64,000 nt of DNA, from NCBI GenBank assembly GCA_025462885.1, contig JAOAPN010000004.1, positions 699,122 through 763,121 on the forward strand, in the 5' to 3' direction. Both the position numbers and the translations under genes were made by a program. Origin of the DNA: Acidobacteriaceae bacterium (lineage in GTDB: Bacteria > Acidobacteriota > Terriglobia > Terriglobales > Acidobacteriaceae). Below, in pieces: positions 8,881 through 15,972 of the stretch (position 1 is its first letter; each line of letters begins with the position of its first letter). The notes under the pieces were generated by a model. That model was given only the letters and a program-made list of their open reading frames with translations, was not told the DNA's origin and did not search any database.

Positions 8881-9450
8881 TTAGTGGCCGACGGCTTCGT
8901 CGGGGAAGAGGCGGATGTCGTCCACTCCACGGTAGCGCTCGGCGTAGTCCATGCCGTAACCGATGACGAACTGGTTGGGAATCTTGAACGCAACGTAGTC
9001 GGCTTCGATCGGAACGAGGCGGCGCTCGGGTTTGTCGAGGCATGTGGCAATCTTGAGAGAGGCAGGCTTGTGCTGCAGCATCAGGCCGCGCAGGTAGGAG
9101 AGGGTGAGGCCGGTGTCGAGAATATCTTCGACGATGATGACGTGCTTGCCCTCGATTGGGTTATCGATGTCCTTGATGAGCTTGACGGCACCCGAAGAGA
9201 CGCGGGCGCGGCCATAGCTGGAGACGGCGACGAAGTCGAAGGTGTTATCGACCTGGATCGCACGGGCCAGATCGGCGAGGAAGATGGCTGCGCCTTTCAG
9301 TACTCCGATAAGGACGATGGATTGCCCGGCGTAGTCTGCGGTGATCTGAGCCCCGATCTCGCGGGTACGCTGCGCGATCTGCTCTTTGGTGTAGAGGATC
9401 TCCATGGTGGAGGCGGGAGGAAAGGAGAGTTCGGGCGTGCTGGTGGACAT
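8881..9450 (-). CDS. hpt: hypoxanthine phosphoribosyltransferase
   Basis: Salvages hypoxanthine or guanine to IMP or GMP with PRPP. The 189-residue protein has the PRPP-binding loop 'VIIVEDILDTGLTLSYL', the upstream 'VLKGAAIFLADLARAI' and the flexible-loop region 'VAVSSYGRARVSSG', then 'DYVAFKIPNQFVIGYGMDYAERYR', all HPRT-type. About 15 residues precede the usual start: M16 (9405) is an alternative that fits the family start better ('MEILYTKEQI') but has no ribosome-binding site. It diverges from lgt across about 100 bases. Confidence 0.93.
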   Translation of the reverse strand: MSTSTPELSFPPASTMEILYTKEQIAQRTREIGAQITADYAGQSIVLIGVLKGAAIFLADLARAIQVDNTFDFVAVSSYGRARVSSGAVKLIKDIDNPIEGKHVIIVEDILDTGLTLSYLRGLMLQHKPASLKIATCLDKPERRLVPIEADYVAFKIPNQFVIGYGMDYAERYRGVDDIRLFPDEAVGH

Positions 9451-9547
9451 AGAGAAAAGGGTAGCGCGAATGGAGGGTTGAGGGGAAGCGCGGGGTTGAA
9501 CTCATACTTGCGCGGGGCTGACCTTATACTTGAAACAAGCGAGGAAT

Positions 9548-10408
9548 ATGTACCCCTATATCGATATTGGCCCGTTGCACCTGGGAACGTTTGGGCTGTT
9601 GCTTTGGCTGGCGGCGGTTGTTGCGACCGTAGTGCTGCATAAGAACTTTGGACGACACGGCGTGGATGCCGACGCACTGAACGTGGTCGCGGTGGTGGTG
9701 ATTGCCGGCGTGATCGGGGCGAAGACCTGGCACGAACTCCAGGACCTCACCGAGTTGCGCGGAGCGATGCGCGTGATCTTCTCGCCGGGCCTGAAGCATC
9801 CGTTGGAAGTACTGATGGGATTCCTGCACTGGTTTCAAGCAGGTTTCGCATGGTTCGGCGGGATGCTGACCGGAATTGCGATGCTGATGTGGCAGGGGCA
9901 GCAGGCGCGCTTCAAGGGCACTCTGGAAGGCACCCTGGGGCAGCGGGTCGGGGCGATGCGGATGCTCGATCTTGCTGCCCCGGCGGCGGCGATTGGGTAT
10001 GGCGTTGGGCGAATCGGATGCCTGACCAGCGGCGATGGAGACTACGGGATCAAGACAACGCTTCCCTGGGGCGTCCACATGGCGCGCAATGCGCTGGTGC
10101 CGACGAGCGACCTGGTGCAGCCGACTCCGGTGTATGAACTACTGTTTTCGTTGGTGGTCTTCTGGGTGATCTGGAAGCTGGCCAAGGACTCAAAGCCGGT
10201 GGGCTGGCTGACGGGACTCTATCTGGTGTTGAGTGGAATCGGGCGTTTTCTGGTGGAGTTTGTCCGGGTCAATCCGCGGCTTTACTGGGGCATGAGCAAC
10301 GCGCAGGTGGCCGCTCTACTGTCGGTAGTAGCCGGGGGCCTGTTGATGGCATGGGCAGCTTCGAAGAAGGAGCAGTGGACTCCGCTACTAACTGGATCGC
10401 AGGTTTAG
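9548..10408 (+). CDS. lgt: prolipoprotein diacylglyceryl transferase
   Basis: The inner-membrane enzyme that adds diacylglycerol from phosphatidylglycerol to the lipobox cysteine of prolipoproteins, the first step of lipoprotein maturation; lspA, the second step, is also in this window. The 286-residue protein has about seven membrane segments, the N-terminal 'MYPYIDIGPLHLGTFGLL', the conserved 'YGVGRIGCLTSGDGDYG' (Lgt signature region, normally GRxxNF/C-GD) and 'GRFLVEFVRV'. The start is the ATG at 9548 preceded by GAGG; an upstream in-frame TTG (9530) lacks a site. It converges with the CbiX-like gene. Confidence 0.92.
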   Translation: MYPYIDIGPLHLGTFGLLLWLAAVVATVVLHKNFGRHGVDADALNVVAVVVIAGVIGAKTWHELQDLTELRGAMRVIFSPGLKHPLEVLMGFLHWFQAGFAWFGGMLTGIAMLMWQGQQARFKGTLEGTLGQRVGAMRMLDLAAPAAAIGYGVGRIGCLTSGDGDYGIKTTLPWGVHMARNALVPTSDLVQPTPVYELLFSLVVFWVIWKLAKDSKPVGWLTGLYLVLSGIGRFLVEFVRVNPRLYWGMSNAQVAALLSVVAGGLLMAWAASKKEQWTPLLTGSQV

Positions 10409-10433
10409 ATAGACTGGCCACAACGTTTGGAGC

Positions 10434-10453
10434 GCAGGCTTGCCGGAGCCTGC
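10434..10453. terminator. Possible bidirectional hairpin between lgt and the CbiX-like gene
   Basis: GCAGGCT (10434-10440) and AGCCTGC (10447-10453) form a perfect 7-base stem with a 6-base loop in the 71-base convergent gap. There is no T-tract on either side, so intrinsic termination is uncertain. Confidence 0.35.
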
Positions 10454-10479
10454 AGCTACACAACGAAGCTGCGACAAGG

Positions 10480-11433
10480 CTATCGACTCGGGGTAGCTGC
10501 GGTTGCTGCCTCGCTTTCGAGGACCCAACTGGCAATGCGGTGATCCGGAAGCAGTCCCTGCGACGCCATGGTGTAGGTAAGACCGTCGAGCCGCTTGCGC
10601 AGACCGCTCTCGATCCCACCGTAAGACAGCAGTAACGGGACGATGAGCGCTTTGTTGCCCTTCTTTGTGATCGCCTCGATGCGCTCACGAAGTTCCTTAG
10701 TAGCAGCGTCGCGGATGGGGTCGTCGGCGTCGTCCCGCAGTGTCATATAGGCGATATCAGCATAGTGAGTTTTGGCGCGCATCTCCTTTGCCAGAGCGCT
10801 CATATCAGCAAGCCATAGCTTATTTTCATCGTCAGGGACGGGGCCGTGCGCGATAAGGATGATCGTTTCGTGAGCTGGATCGTGGCTGATGGATGCGGCG
10901 CGGTCGGTTAGAATGTCGGCCACTACGCGATGGTGGTCCAGAGCAGGAGCCATGCGGACGGGTACCGTTGCGGCAATAGGTTTCATCGCGCTGGCAGCTT
11001 GAGCGGGATCCGGCGTAGCCGCGTGGTCGTGCTGCATGCCGCCTTTGGGTGAACTTCCGTGATCCATGGCCGCGAACATCTTGAGGTCTTCCGGCATCTC
11101 GGTGCGGAGACCGAGCAGATACGCAGTACTGTCGATGACCGAGCTGTGAGAGCTTACGAAGAGTGGGACAACAATAATCTGGGTTACTCCGCGAGTCGTC
11201 AGTCGGTCGATGCCGGTCTGCATGGACGATTTCGTTGCCATCCCGAAGGCGACTTCGATCGGCACGGAAAGATCGACCTGGTCGGCAACGTGACGGACCT
11301 CTTCGTTCCAGGCCTGGGCACTCCCTCCGTGAGCCAGGAGTAAAATGCCGGTTTTGGTAATCGGCTTAGGGGTCTGAGCACGGACGCTGACAGCAAAGTA
11401 GGGCAGCAGAAGGGCGAGCAGTAGTTTCTTCAT
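10480..11433 (-). CDS. Secreted CbiX-like (sirohydrochlorin chelatase fold) protein
   Basis: A 317-residue protein from the ATG at 11433, which has GGAG about 10 bases upstream; a longer ORF reaches 11607 but its first 58 codons do not look coding. It opens with a signal peptide (KKLLLALLLPYFAVSVRAQ), unusual for a cytoplasmic chelatase fold. Two CbiX/SirB-like halves follow: 'GILLLAHGGSAQAWNEEV' with 'IIVVPLFVSSHSSVI', and 'IILIAHGPVPDDENKLW' with 'LIVPLLLSYGGIESGL'. Between them is a His/Met-rich segment (MDHGSSPKGGMQHDH) that could bind metal. CbiX inserts cobalt or nickel into sirohydrochlorin; export suggests a periplasmic metal-binding or other role instead. The promoter region carries a 33-base palindrome. 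Confidence 0.75.
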   Translation of the reverse strand: MKKLLLALLLPYFAVSVRAQTPKPITKTGILLLAHGGSAQAWNEEVRHVADQVDLSVPIEVAFGMATKSSMQTGIDRLTTRGVTQIIVVPLFVSSHSSVIDSTAYLLGLRTEMPEDLKMFAAMDHGSSPKGGMQHDHAATPDPAQAASAMKPIAATVPVRMAPALDHHRVVADILTDRAASISHDPAHETIILIAHGPVPDDENKLWLADMSALAKEMRAKTHYADIAYMTLRDDADDPIRDAATKELRERIEAITKKGNKALIVPLLLSYGGIESGLRKRLDGLTYTMASQGLLPDHRIASWVLESEAATAATPSR

Positions 11434-11540
11434 CGATGATGATCTCCGTGCGTCAGGGTGAAGCGCATGCGTTACGGCTGACCGGCTGGGGTTGGTGCTA
11501 CACCGCATCGGAGCGTCCGCCTCGTTCTTTTGTGCTTCTT

Positions 11541-11573
11541 GAAGATATAAGACTAACTTAGTCTGATATCTTC
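11541..11573. promoter_or_regulatory. 33-base near-perfect palindrome upstream of the CbiX-like gene
   Basis: Left arm GAAGATATAAGACTAA (11541-11556), one central base, right arm TTAGTCTGATATCTTC (11558-11573). Fifteen of 16 arm positions match. The core TAAGACTAACTTAGTCT resembles the dyads bound by DtxR/MntR-type metal-dependent repressors (TTAGGTTAG-type arms). It lies 107 bases upstream of the CbiX-like start on the minus strand, a normal place for an operator. That the ligand is a metal is inference from the downstream gene and the dyad shape. Confidence 0.6.
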
Positions 11574-11713
11574 CGCAATGCAAATACGCGTGCGTCTTCT
11601 GTCGCAAAGTGAGTGAAAGAGAGACTGTGTGGGAGGGGAATTACTGCAGGCCACGGTGGGCGTGGAGGGTATGCCTGCTTGTGGAAGAGTGTTCGTTTGG
11701 ACAGATAGTAAAG

Positions 11714-11748
11714 AAGCCCGTTCGCAGTGTTCGGCTGCGAACGGGCTT
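11714..11748 (-). terminator. Intrinsic terminator of aqpZ
   Basis: A perfect 14-base stem, AAGCCCGTTCGCAG (11714-11727) with CTGCGAACGGGCTT (11735-11748), and a 7-base loop. Read on the minus strand it is followed by TCTTTACT. It lies 12 bases past the aqpZ stop. Confidence 0.85.
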
Positions 11749-11759
11749 GAGTTTAGCGA

Positions 11760-12488
11760 CTATTCTTTGGACATTGCTTCGCGAATGTTTGGTTGCGGGG
11801 CACGGAAGAGAGTGTCCGAGATAAGACCGCCGATGATCGCTCCGATGATGGGGGCAACCCAGAAGAGCCACAGCTGGCTGAGAGCCCAGCCGCCGACGAA
11901 CAGGGCCGGACCCGTGCTGCGGGCCGGGTTGACCGAGGTGTTCGTTACCGGAATGCTGATGAGGTGAATCAGCGTGAGGCAGAGGCCGATGGCGATCGGT
12001 GCGAAGCCTTTAGGAGCACGCTCGTCGGTTGAGCCCAGGATAACGATCAGGAAGAAGGCGGTCAGGACGACTTCGATCAGGAAGCAGGCGAGTAAGGAAT
12101 AGTGGTCGGGGGAGTGTTCGGCGTAGCCGTTGGACGCGAAACCGCCGGATAGCGAGAATCCAGCTTTACCGTTGGCGATGAGGTAAAGGACACCAGAGCC
12201 GGCGATTGCTCCAGCAACCTGGGCGACGATGTAGGCGGGAAGCTCCGCGATAGGGAAGCGCTTGCCTGCGACCAGTCCGATGGAAACTGCAGGGTTGAGG
12301 TGGCAGCCCGAGACGTGTCCAATGGCAAAGGCCATGGTGAGGACAGTAAGTCCGAAGGCGAGGGAGACACCCACGAATCCGATGCCAAGGGTTGGAAAGC
12401 CGGCGGCCAGGACTGCGGAGCCGCAGCCTCCGAAGACCAGCCAGAAGGTTCCGAAGAACTCCGCTGCTGCGCGTTTCGAGAGATGCAT
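11760..12488 (-). CDS. aqpZ: Aquaporin Z-type MIP channel
   Basis: A 242-residue water channel of the inner membrane with six hydrophobic helices and both NPA half-helix motifs: '[10 protein letters not shown]' and '[12 protein letters not shown]'. The '[21 protein letters not shown]' opening is typical of AqpZ. The ar/R arginine after the second NPA (NPARS) favours water over glycerol. The start is the ATG at 12488, where the family N-terminus begins; the ORF extends upstream to 12557 without support. It ends in a strong terminator and is preceded by a 238-base gap, so it is probably monocistronic. Confidence 0.93.
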   Translation of the reverse strand: MHLSKRAAAEFFGTFWLVFGGCGSAVLAAGFPTLGIGFVGVSLAFGLTVLTMAFAIGHVSGCHLNPAVSIGLVAGKRFPIAELPAYIVAQVAGAIAGSGVLYLIANGKAGFSLSGGFASNGYAEHSPDHYSLLACFLIEVVLTAFFLIVILGSTDERAPKGFAPIAIGLCLTLIHLISIPVTNTSVNPARSTGPALFVGGWALSQLWLFWVAPIIGAIIGGLISDTLFRAPQPNIREAMSKE

Positions 12489-12726
12489 CGTACGACCTCT
12501 AATTTTGGATTTTGGTGAGTGGCGACCCGAAAGTCTCTGTCCCCGGTCGACTATCAATCGGCCGGGTATTGCAGTTACACGAGTTATAGTACTTGGCGGA
12601 ATCGTAGCACGCGTAGATACTTATCGACTGACGATTCGGATAAAAGTGTACGAGCAGGGAGATACCGTGAAGACAAGACGAGTGCAGTAGATCTTTTGGT
12701 TTGGATAGGACAGAGCCGCGACGAAT

Positions 12727-13464
12727 CTACAAACGCTTGAGGTAGGCCTTGGCTTCTTCGAGTTCCGGGAAGAGGCGCTCTTCGGCCTGGAACTCGCGGG
12801 AGTGGACACAGCGACGTCCAGCCTTTACGCGGACGGGATGCTTGAGGTGAAGCATCTCGTGGTACAGCAGGTACTCGATGGCACATCTAGGGGTGTCGGG
12901 ACGGTCGAAGACGCGGCTGACGACGATGGTGTTGTGGGCGGCGTCGTAGTGGCCGAGCATGCGGCGCGCGACGTGGGCCGACCAGGTCAGGGTTGGGCGG
13001 CCCAGCAGACCGTAGAAGAAGCGCGTGTTGAGCGACTCGAAGACCTCGTCCAGGTCGTACTTGTGCCCAAGGGTGGTGGAGATGCGTTTGCGTCCGCGGG
13101 TCTGACGAATATGCTCGGCCTGCTTGGAGACCGCTTCGGACCGTACATGACGGCGGTAACGGTCGGCATGGATCGGAGCAATCGGCTTCTTGTAGAGCTT
13201 GGCGAGAAGGATATGAGCGATCGCGTGATGCACGGACTCAGGCGCATTTTCCAGCAGATCCGACAACCGGACGTGGAGGTGGCCTTCCCGCAGACGGATC
13301 GTGGTATTGAGCGAGGTGAAGCGGCGGAAACGGATATCGAGAGAAGGGATGGGCGCACGCGGGCGCAGGTCGCGGTACTGCTCTTCGAAGACTTGGATGA
13401 GAGCGGAGGACACGATAACTACAAGGTTAACATGGCATTGTGTGGATGAGACGTCGCTCTTCAT
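12727..13464 (-). CDS. SprT-like zinc metalloprotease
   Basis: A 245-residue protein with a C-terminal SprT/M48-like catalytic core: 'EYLLYHEMLHLKHP' (HExxH) followed about 15 residues later by 'HSREF', matching the third-ligand histidine of SprT-type (HGxxF) domains. The N-terminal half (about 1-120) is basic and predicted helical. SprT/Spartan-like domains act on DNA-protein crosslinks or other targets; the substrate here is unknown. The start at 13464 overlaps the stop of the preceding gene by one base (TGATG), indicating translational coupling; the ORF extends upstream to 13521 inside the neighbour. It is the last gene of the ileS-led run. Confidence 0.75.
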   Translation of the reverse strand: MKSDVSSTQCHVNLVVIVSSALIQVFEEQYRDLRPRAPIPSLDIRFRRFTSLNTTIRLREGHLHVRLSDLLENAPESVHHAIAHILLAKLYKKPIAPIHADRYRRHVRSEAVSKQAEHIRQTRGRKRISTTLGHKYDLDEVFESLNTRFFYGLLGRPTLTWSAHVARRMLGHYDAAHNTIVVSRVFDRPDTPRCAIEYLLYHEMLHLKHPVRVKAGRRCVHSREFQAEERLFPELEEAKAYLKRL

Positions 13465-14024
13465 CAGCGCGGCAGCGTCACGTCTTTTTCTACCTTCGGA
13501 GGCGGATGCGCGAGGAACCATGCTTTCTGCTCTTCAACTAATTTCGTAGCGGTTTCGCGGATGTCGCGAAGGGACTCCAGAGCTAATTTGCGCGAGACAT
13601 TATACGCTTCGTCTTCAGGCGGTGACTTGAGCGCAGTGCCCCAGCGTTCAATCGCGGCGAGGAGCTTGGGCAGCGCTTTACGGATGTCACGATGACGCGG
13701 GCCGTAGTCGTCGAGATTGTCGTCGAGTTCATCCGCGACGGAGGTGAACTGCTCGAAGAGGTCGTGGGTGTCCTGCTCCCGGCCCGGGCGGCGCGGCTTG
13801 GCGAAGAGGTCCTGGATGGCTTTGGATCTGCTGTCGAGAAGCTTGACGAACACCAAAACGCGGTCGCTGGGGACGTAGGCCGAGTCACGCAGTTGCTCGA
13901 TTTCAGCTTCTGACAAAGCCGATTCCTGCCGCTGGGCATGGAGTTTCATCGGAGCCAGAAACGAGCCAAAGAGAATCACGCAGAGAAGAAGTGAAGCGCC
14001 GAAGATGGACGGGCGGGGAAGCAT
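13464..14024 (-). CDS. Secreted hypothetical protein
   Basis: A 186-residue protein of unknown function. From the ATG at 14024 it starts with a signal peptide (LPRPSIFGASLLLCVILFGS, cut likely after 'LHAQ'). The mature part is highly charged and mostly helical ('LSEAEIEQLRDSAYVPSDRVLVF', 'DELDDNLDDYGPRHRDIRK', 'LRDIRETATKLVEEQKAW'). An in-frame start at 14063 would overlap the upstream gene and add a poor n-region. It overlaps the SprT-like gene by one base and follows another small secreted protein by 28 bases, so the three are probably co-expressed. Confidence 0.75.
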   Translation of the reverse strand: MLPRPSIFGASLLLCVILFGSFLAPMKLHAQRQESALSEAEIEQLRDSAYVPSDRVLVFVKLLDSRSKAIQDLFAKPRRPGREQDTHDLFEQFTSVADELDDNLDDYGPRHRDIRKALPKLLAAIERWGTALKSPPEDEAYNVSRKLALESLRDIRETATKLVEEQKAWFLAHPPPKVEKDVTLPR

Positions 14025-14052
14025 CGGCTGATTGTAGCTCGCTGTTCTGAAC

Positions 14053-14589
14053 CTAGCGGGCAAAGACCTGGTTCAGAATCTCGTCCTGGACCTGATCGAG
14101 TTGCTTCAGGGTGGCCTGGAGGACGGTACGGTCGTCGCCGGAAGCTGCATGCATGTAGTCGCCCAGGCGATGGGTGGTGTGATGCATCAGCAATTCGGCG
14201 TTCTTGAGCCGCTTGGCGTCGCGGGCCAGACCGAGATGAATCAGATGCGCGTAGTGCTCTACCTTCTTGAGCGTGGCGCTGGCGTGGTCGACGTCGCCAT
14301 CGAGCATCTGCTTGCCGGCCAGCTCCGTCATGGAGTGGACCAACTCGGTATAGAGGAAGCACTGCTCTTTCGGGCTGGCCAGCGAGGCGCGCTGCTCCAG
14401 TTGCAAAATCAGTTGGGGTGTGGGGATCGTATCGTCGATGCTCGATGCGTAACCGAATGTGCTCATGGAGAGGAGCAGTGACAAAGGGAGGATAGTCGCG
14501 GAACGCAGGTGGAACTTCGTGGTTGGACGGGTGCCGTGCTGTGCTGCCGGACAGGTTCTAAAACTCAAGACAATGGGCCGGAGTTTCAT
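14053..14589 (-). CDS. Secreted helical hypothetical protein
   Basis: A 178-residue protein of unknown function. An AGGTG-type ribosome-binding site seven bases upstream supports the ATG at 14589. The hydrophobic segment lies at about 31-48 ('ATILPLSLLLSMSTFGYA') after a basic n-region, so it is exported or membrane-anchored. The mature part is helical and resembles tetratricopeptide-like hairpins ('EQRASLASPKEQCFLYTELV', 'DVDHASATLKKVEHYAHLI'). It sits 24 bases downstream of the TPR gene in the same run. Confidence 0.75.
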   Translation of the reverse strand: MKLRPIVLSFRTCPAAQHGTRPTTKFHLRSATILPLSLLLSMSTFGYASSIDDTIPTPQLILQLEQRASLASPKEQCFLYTELVHSMTELAGKQMLDGDVDHASATLKKVEHYAHLIHLGLARDAKRLKNAELLMHHTTHRLGDYMHAASGDDRTVLQATLKQLDQVQDEILNQVFAR

Positions 14590-14613
14590 AACGCACCTCG
14601 TGGGAGCGCTGAC

Positions 14614-15972
14614 CTATTTCTGGTGACTGAGGGTGATCAGACGGTGGCGCGCCTGCCACTCCTCATCGGGGAACTTCCCATTTGCCACGGTAAGGAATTG
14701 CTTGTACAACTCGGATGCTTCCTTGGCCTGATGGAGTTTGTCGTGCGCAGTGGCCGCAAGGAACAGGGATGACGGAGACTGTGGCAGCAATGTAGCACGA
14801 AGCGCGAGAGCTTGCAACGTTACAGCCGGGTCGTTGTTTTCAGAGGCCGCAAAAGCAAGGTGGCTGGCGGCGATTCCCAGGTCTTCCTTGGACGAAAAGG
14901 CGGACGGGGTCGCGACCGCCCGTTTGAGGAGGGCTTCCGCCTCCGCAGGGCGCTTCAAGTGGATGAGGGCGTCGGCTCGGTCGTCCAGCAAGGTCGGGTC
15001 CGGTTGGGCGGAAGACGCAATAAGAGTACCGAAGAGAGGATCGGCCTTCGCGTAATCGCCGTTGCGGCTGTAAAGCCTGGCCAACAGACGGGTTATGGCC
15101 GGATCAGAGGGGTGACTGGAATGCAGATTTTCGACCAGCGGCAGTGCAAGGGCTGACTTCGCGGGGTCGGGATTGGCCATGTAGACCGTGGCGAGCTGCG
15201 CATTCAGCGTGGTGTCGTCTGGATTTTTGGCGAGAGCGGCAGTAAGGAGGCTTTCGGCTTCGGCGGGTTTGTTCTGGCGGAGGAGCAGATGGGTGAGGGC
15301 CGCCGTCGTTGCGGGGTCGTCCGGCGTAGTTTTGAGCAGGCGGCGATAGGAGGCTTCAGCGGCGGGTAGATCGCCGGAGTTTTCGGCCAACTCTGCGGCA
15401 AGAAGGATGTCCTCAGGGGTCTCGGGAGAGAGCTTGAGGGCGGCGAGCAGGGCGGCGCTGGCTGCAGCCGGGTCCGTGGTCTGGTCGAGGCGGGCGAGAG
15501 TACGGTAGGCGCGGGCCTTGAGTGCGGGTTCTGCTGTCGGCATGGCGACGGCGGTGGTAAGTTCGGCGCGGGCGTCTTTGGCCTCTCCCTGGCGAGCGAG
15601 CAGCAGGGCGAGGGCAAGATGCGGCTCGAAGAGTTTCGGGTCAGCGGCGATGGAACGGCGGTAGGTCTCCGCTGCGGCACTGTTCTGGTCCATGGCATCC
15701 TGCGTGGAGGCCAGCTCGTAGAGCAGGTGCGCGTCGGCGGGGTTCTTCTCTACAAGAACAGTAAGGAGCTTGAGAGCGGTGGGGAAGTCGCGTTTATCGA
15801 GCGCTTCGTCGGCTTGCGTACGAAGAGGGTCGGGCGTGATCTGGGCAGGGGTATTTGCATCTCTGGTCCCTGCCGGAAGCTGAGCCTGCGACGGATACGC
15901 TATAAAAAACAAGAGAAAGAGCAACAAGGAGCTGGTGCGCTGCAAACACGATAAATAAAAGTTCATGGTCAT
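14614..15972 (-). CDS. Secreted TPR-repeat protein
   Basis: A 452-residue periplasmic protein: a signal peptide ('SSLLLFLLFFIAYPSQAQ') followed by tandem tetratricopeptide repeats over about residues 50-440, with repeated 'A...L..A...P.D' helices ('LYELASTQDAMDQNSAAAETY', 'LARQGEAKDARAELTTAVAM', 'LLRQNKPAEAESLLTAALAK'). Such proteins are protein-protein scaffolds; the partner is unknown. The ATG at 15972 overlaps the uvrA stop by four bases (ATGA), so translation is probably coupled. A second ATG at 15966 is possible. Confidence 0.88.
   Translation of the reverse strand: MTMNFYLSCLQRTSSLLLFLLFFIAYPSQAQLPAGTRDANTPAQITPDPLRTQADEALDKRDFPTALKLLTVLVEKNPADAHLLYELASTQDAMDQNSAAAETYRRSIAADPKLFEPHLALALLLARQGEAKDARAELTTAVAMPTAEPALKARAYRTLARLDQTTDPAAASAALLAALKLSPETPEDILLAAELAENSGDLPAAEASYRRLLKTTPDDPATTAALTHLLLRQNKPAEAESLLTAALAKNPDDTTLNAQLATVYMANPDPAKSALALPLVENLHSSHPSDPAITRLLARLYSRNGDYAKADPLFGTLIASSAQPDPTLLDDRADALIHLKRPAEAEALLKRAVATPSAFSSKEDLGIAASHLAFAASENNDPAVTLQALALRATLLPQSPSSLFLAATAHDKLHQAKEASELYKQFLTVANGKFPDEEWQARHRLITLSHQK

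Larger units (their letters stand above)
11434..11759. other. Intergenic region between the CbiX-like gene and aqpZ
   Basis: About 326 bases with no supported gene. It holds the CbiX-like gene's leader, the 33-base palindrome (11541-11573) and the aqpZ terminator (11714-11748). Small ORFs here (for example 11609-11824 and 11629-11967 on the plus strand) run through the terminator or aqpZ and show no protein-like signal. Confidence 0.6.

Noticed and set aside
11609..11967. Two small plus-strand frames between the CbiX-like gene and aqpZ
   Set aside because: They run through the aqpZ terminator and into its coding region in antisense, without family features.
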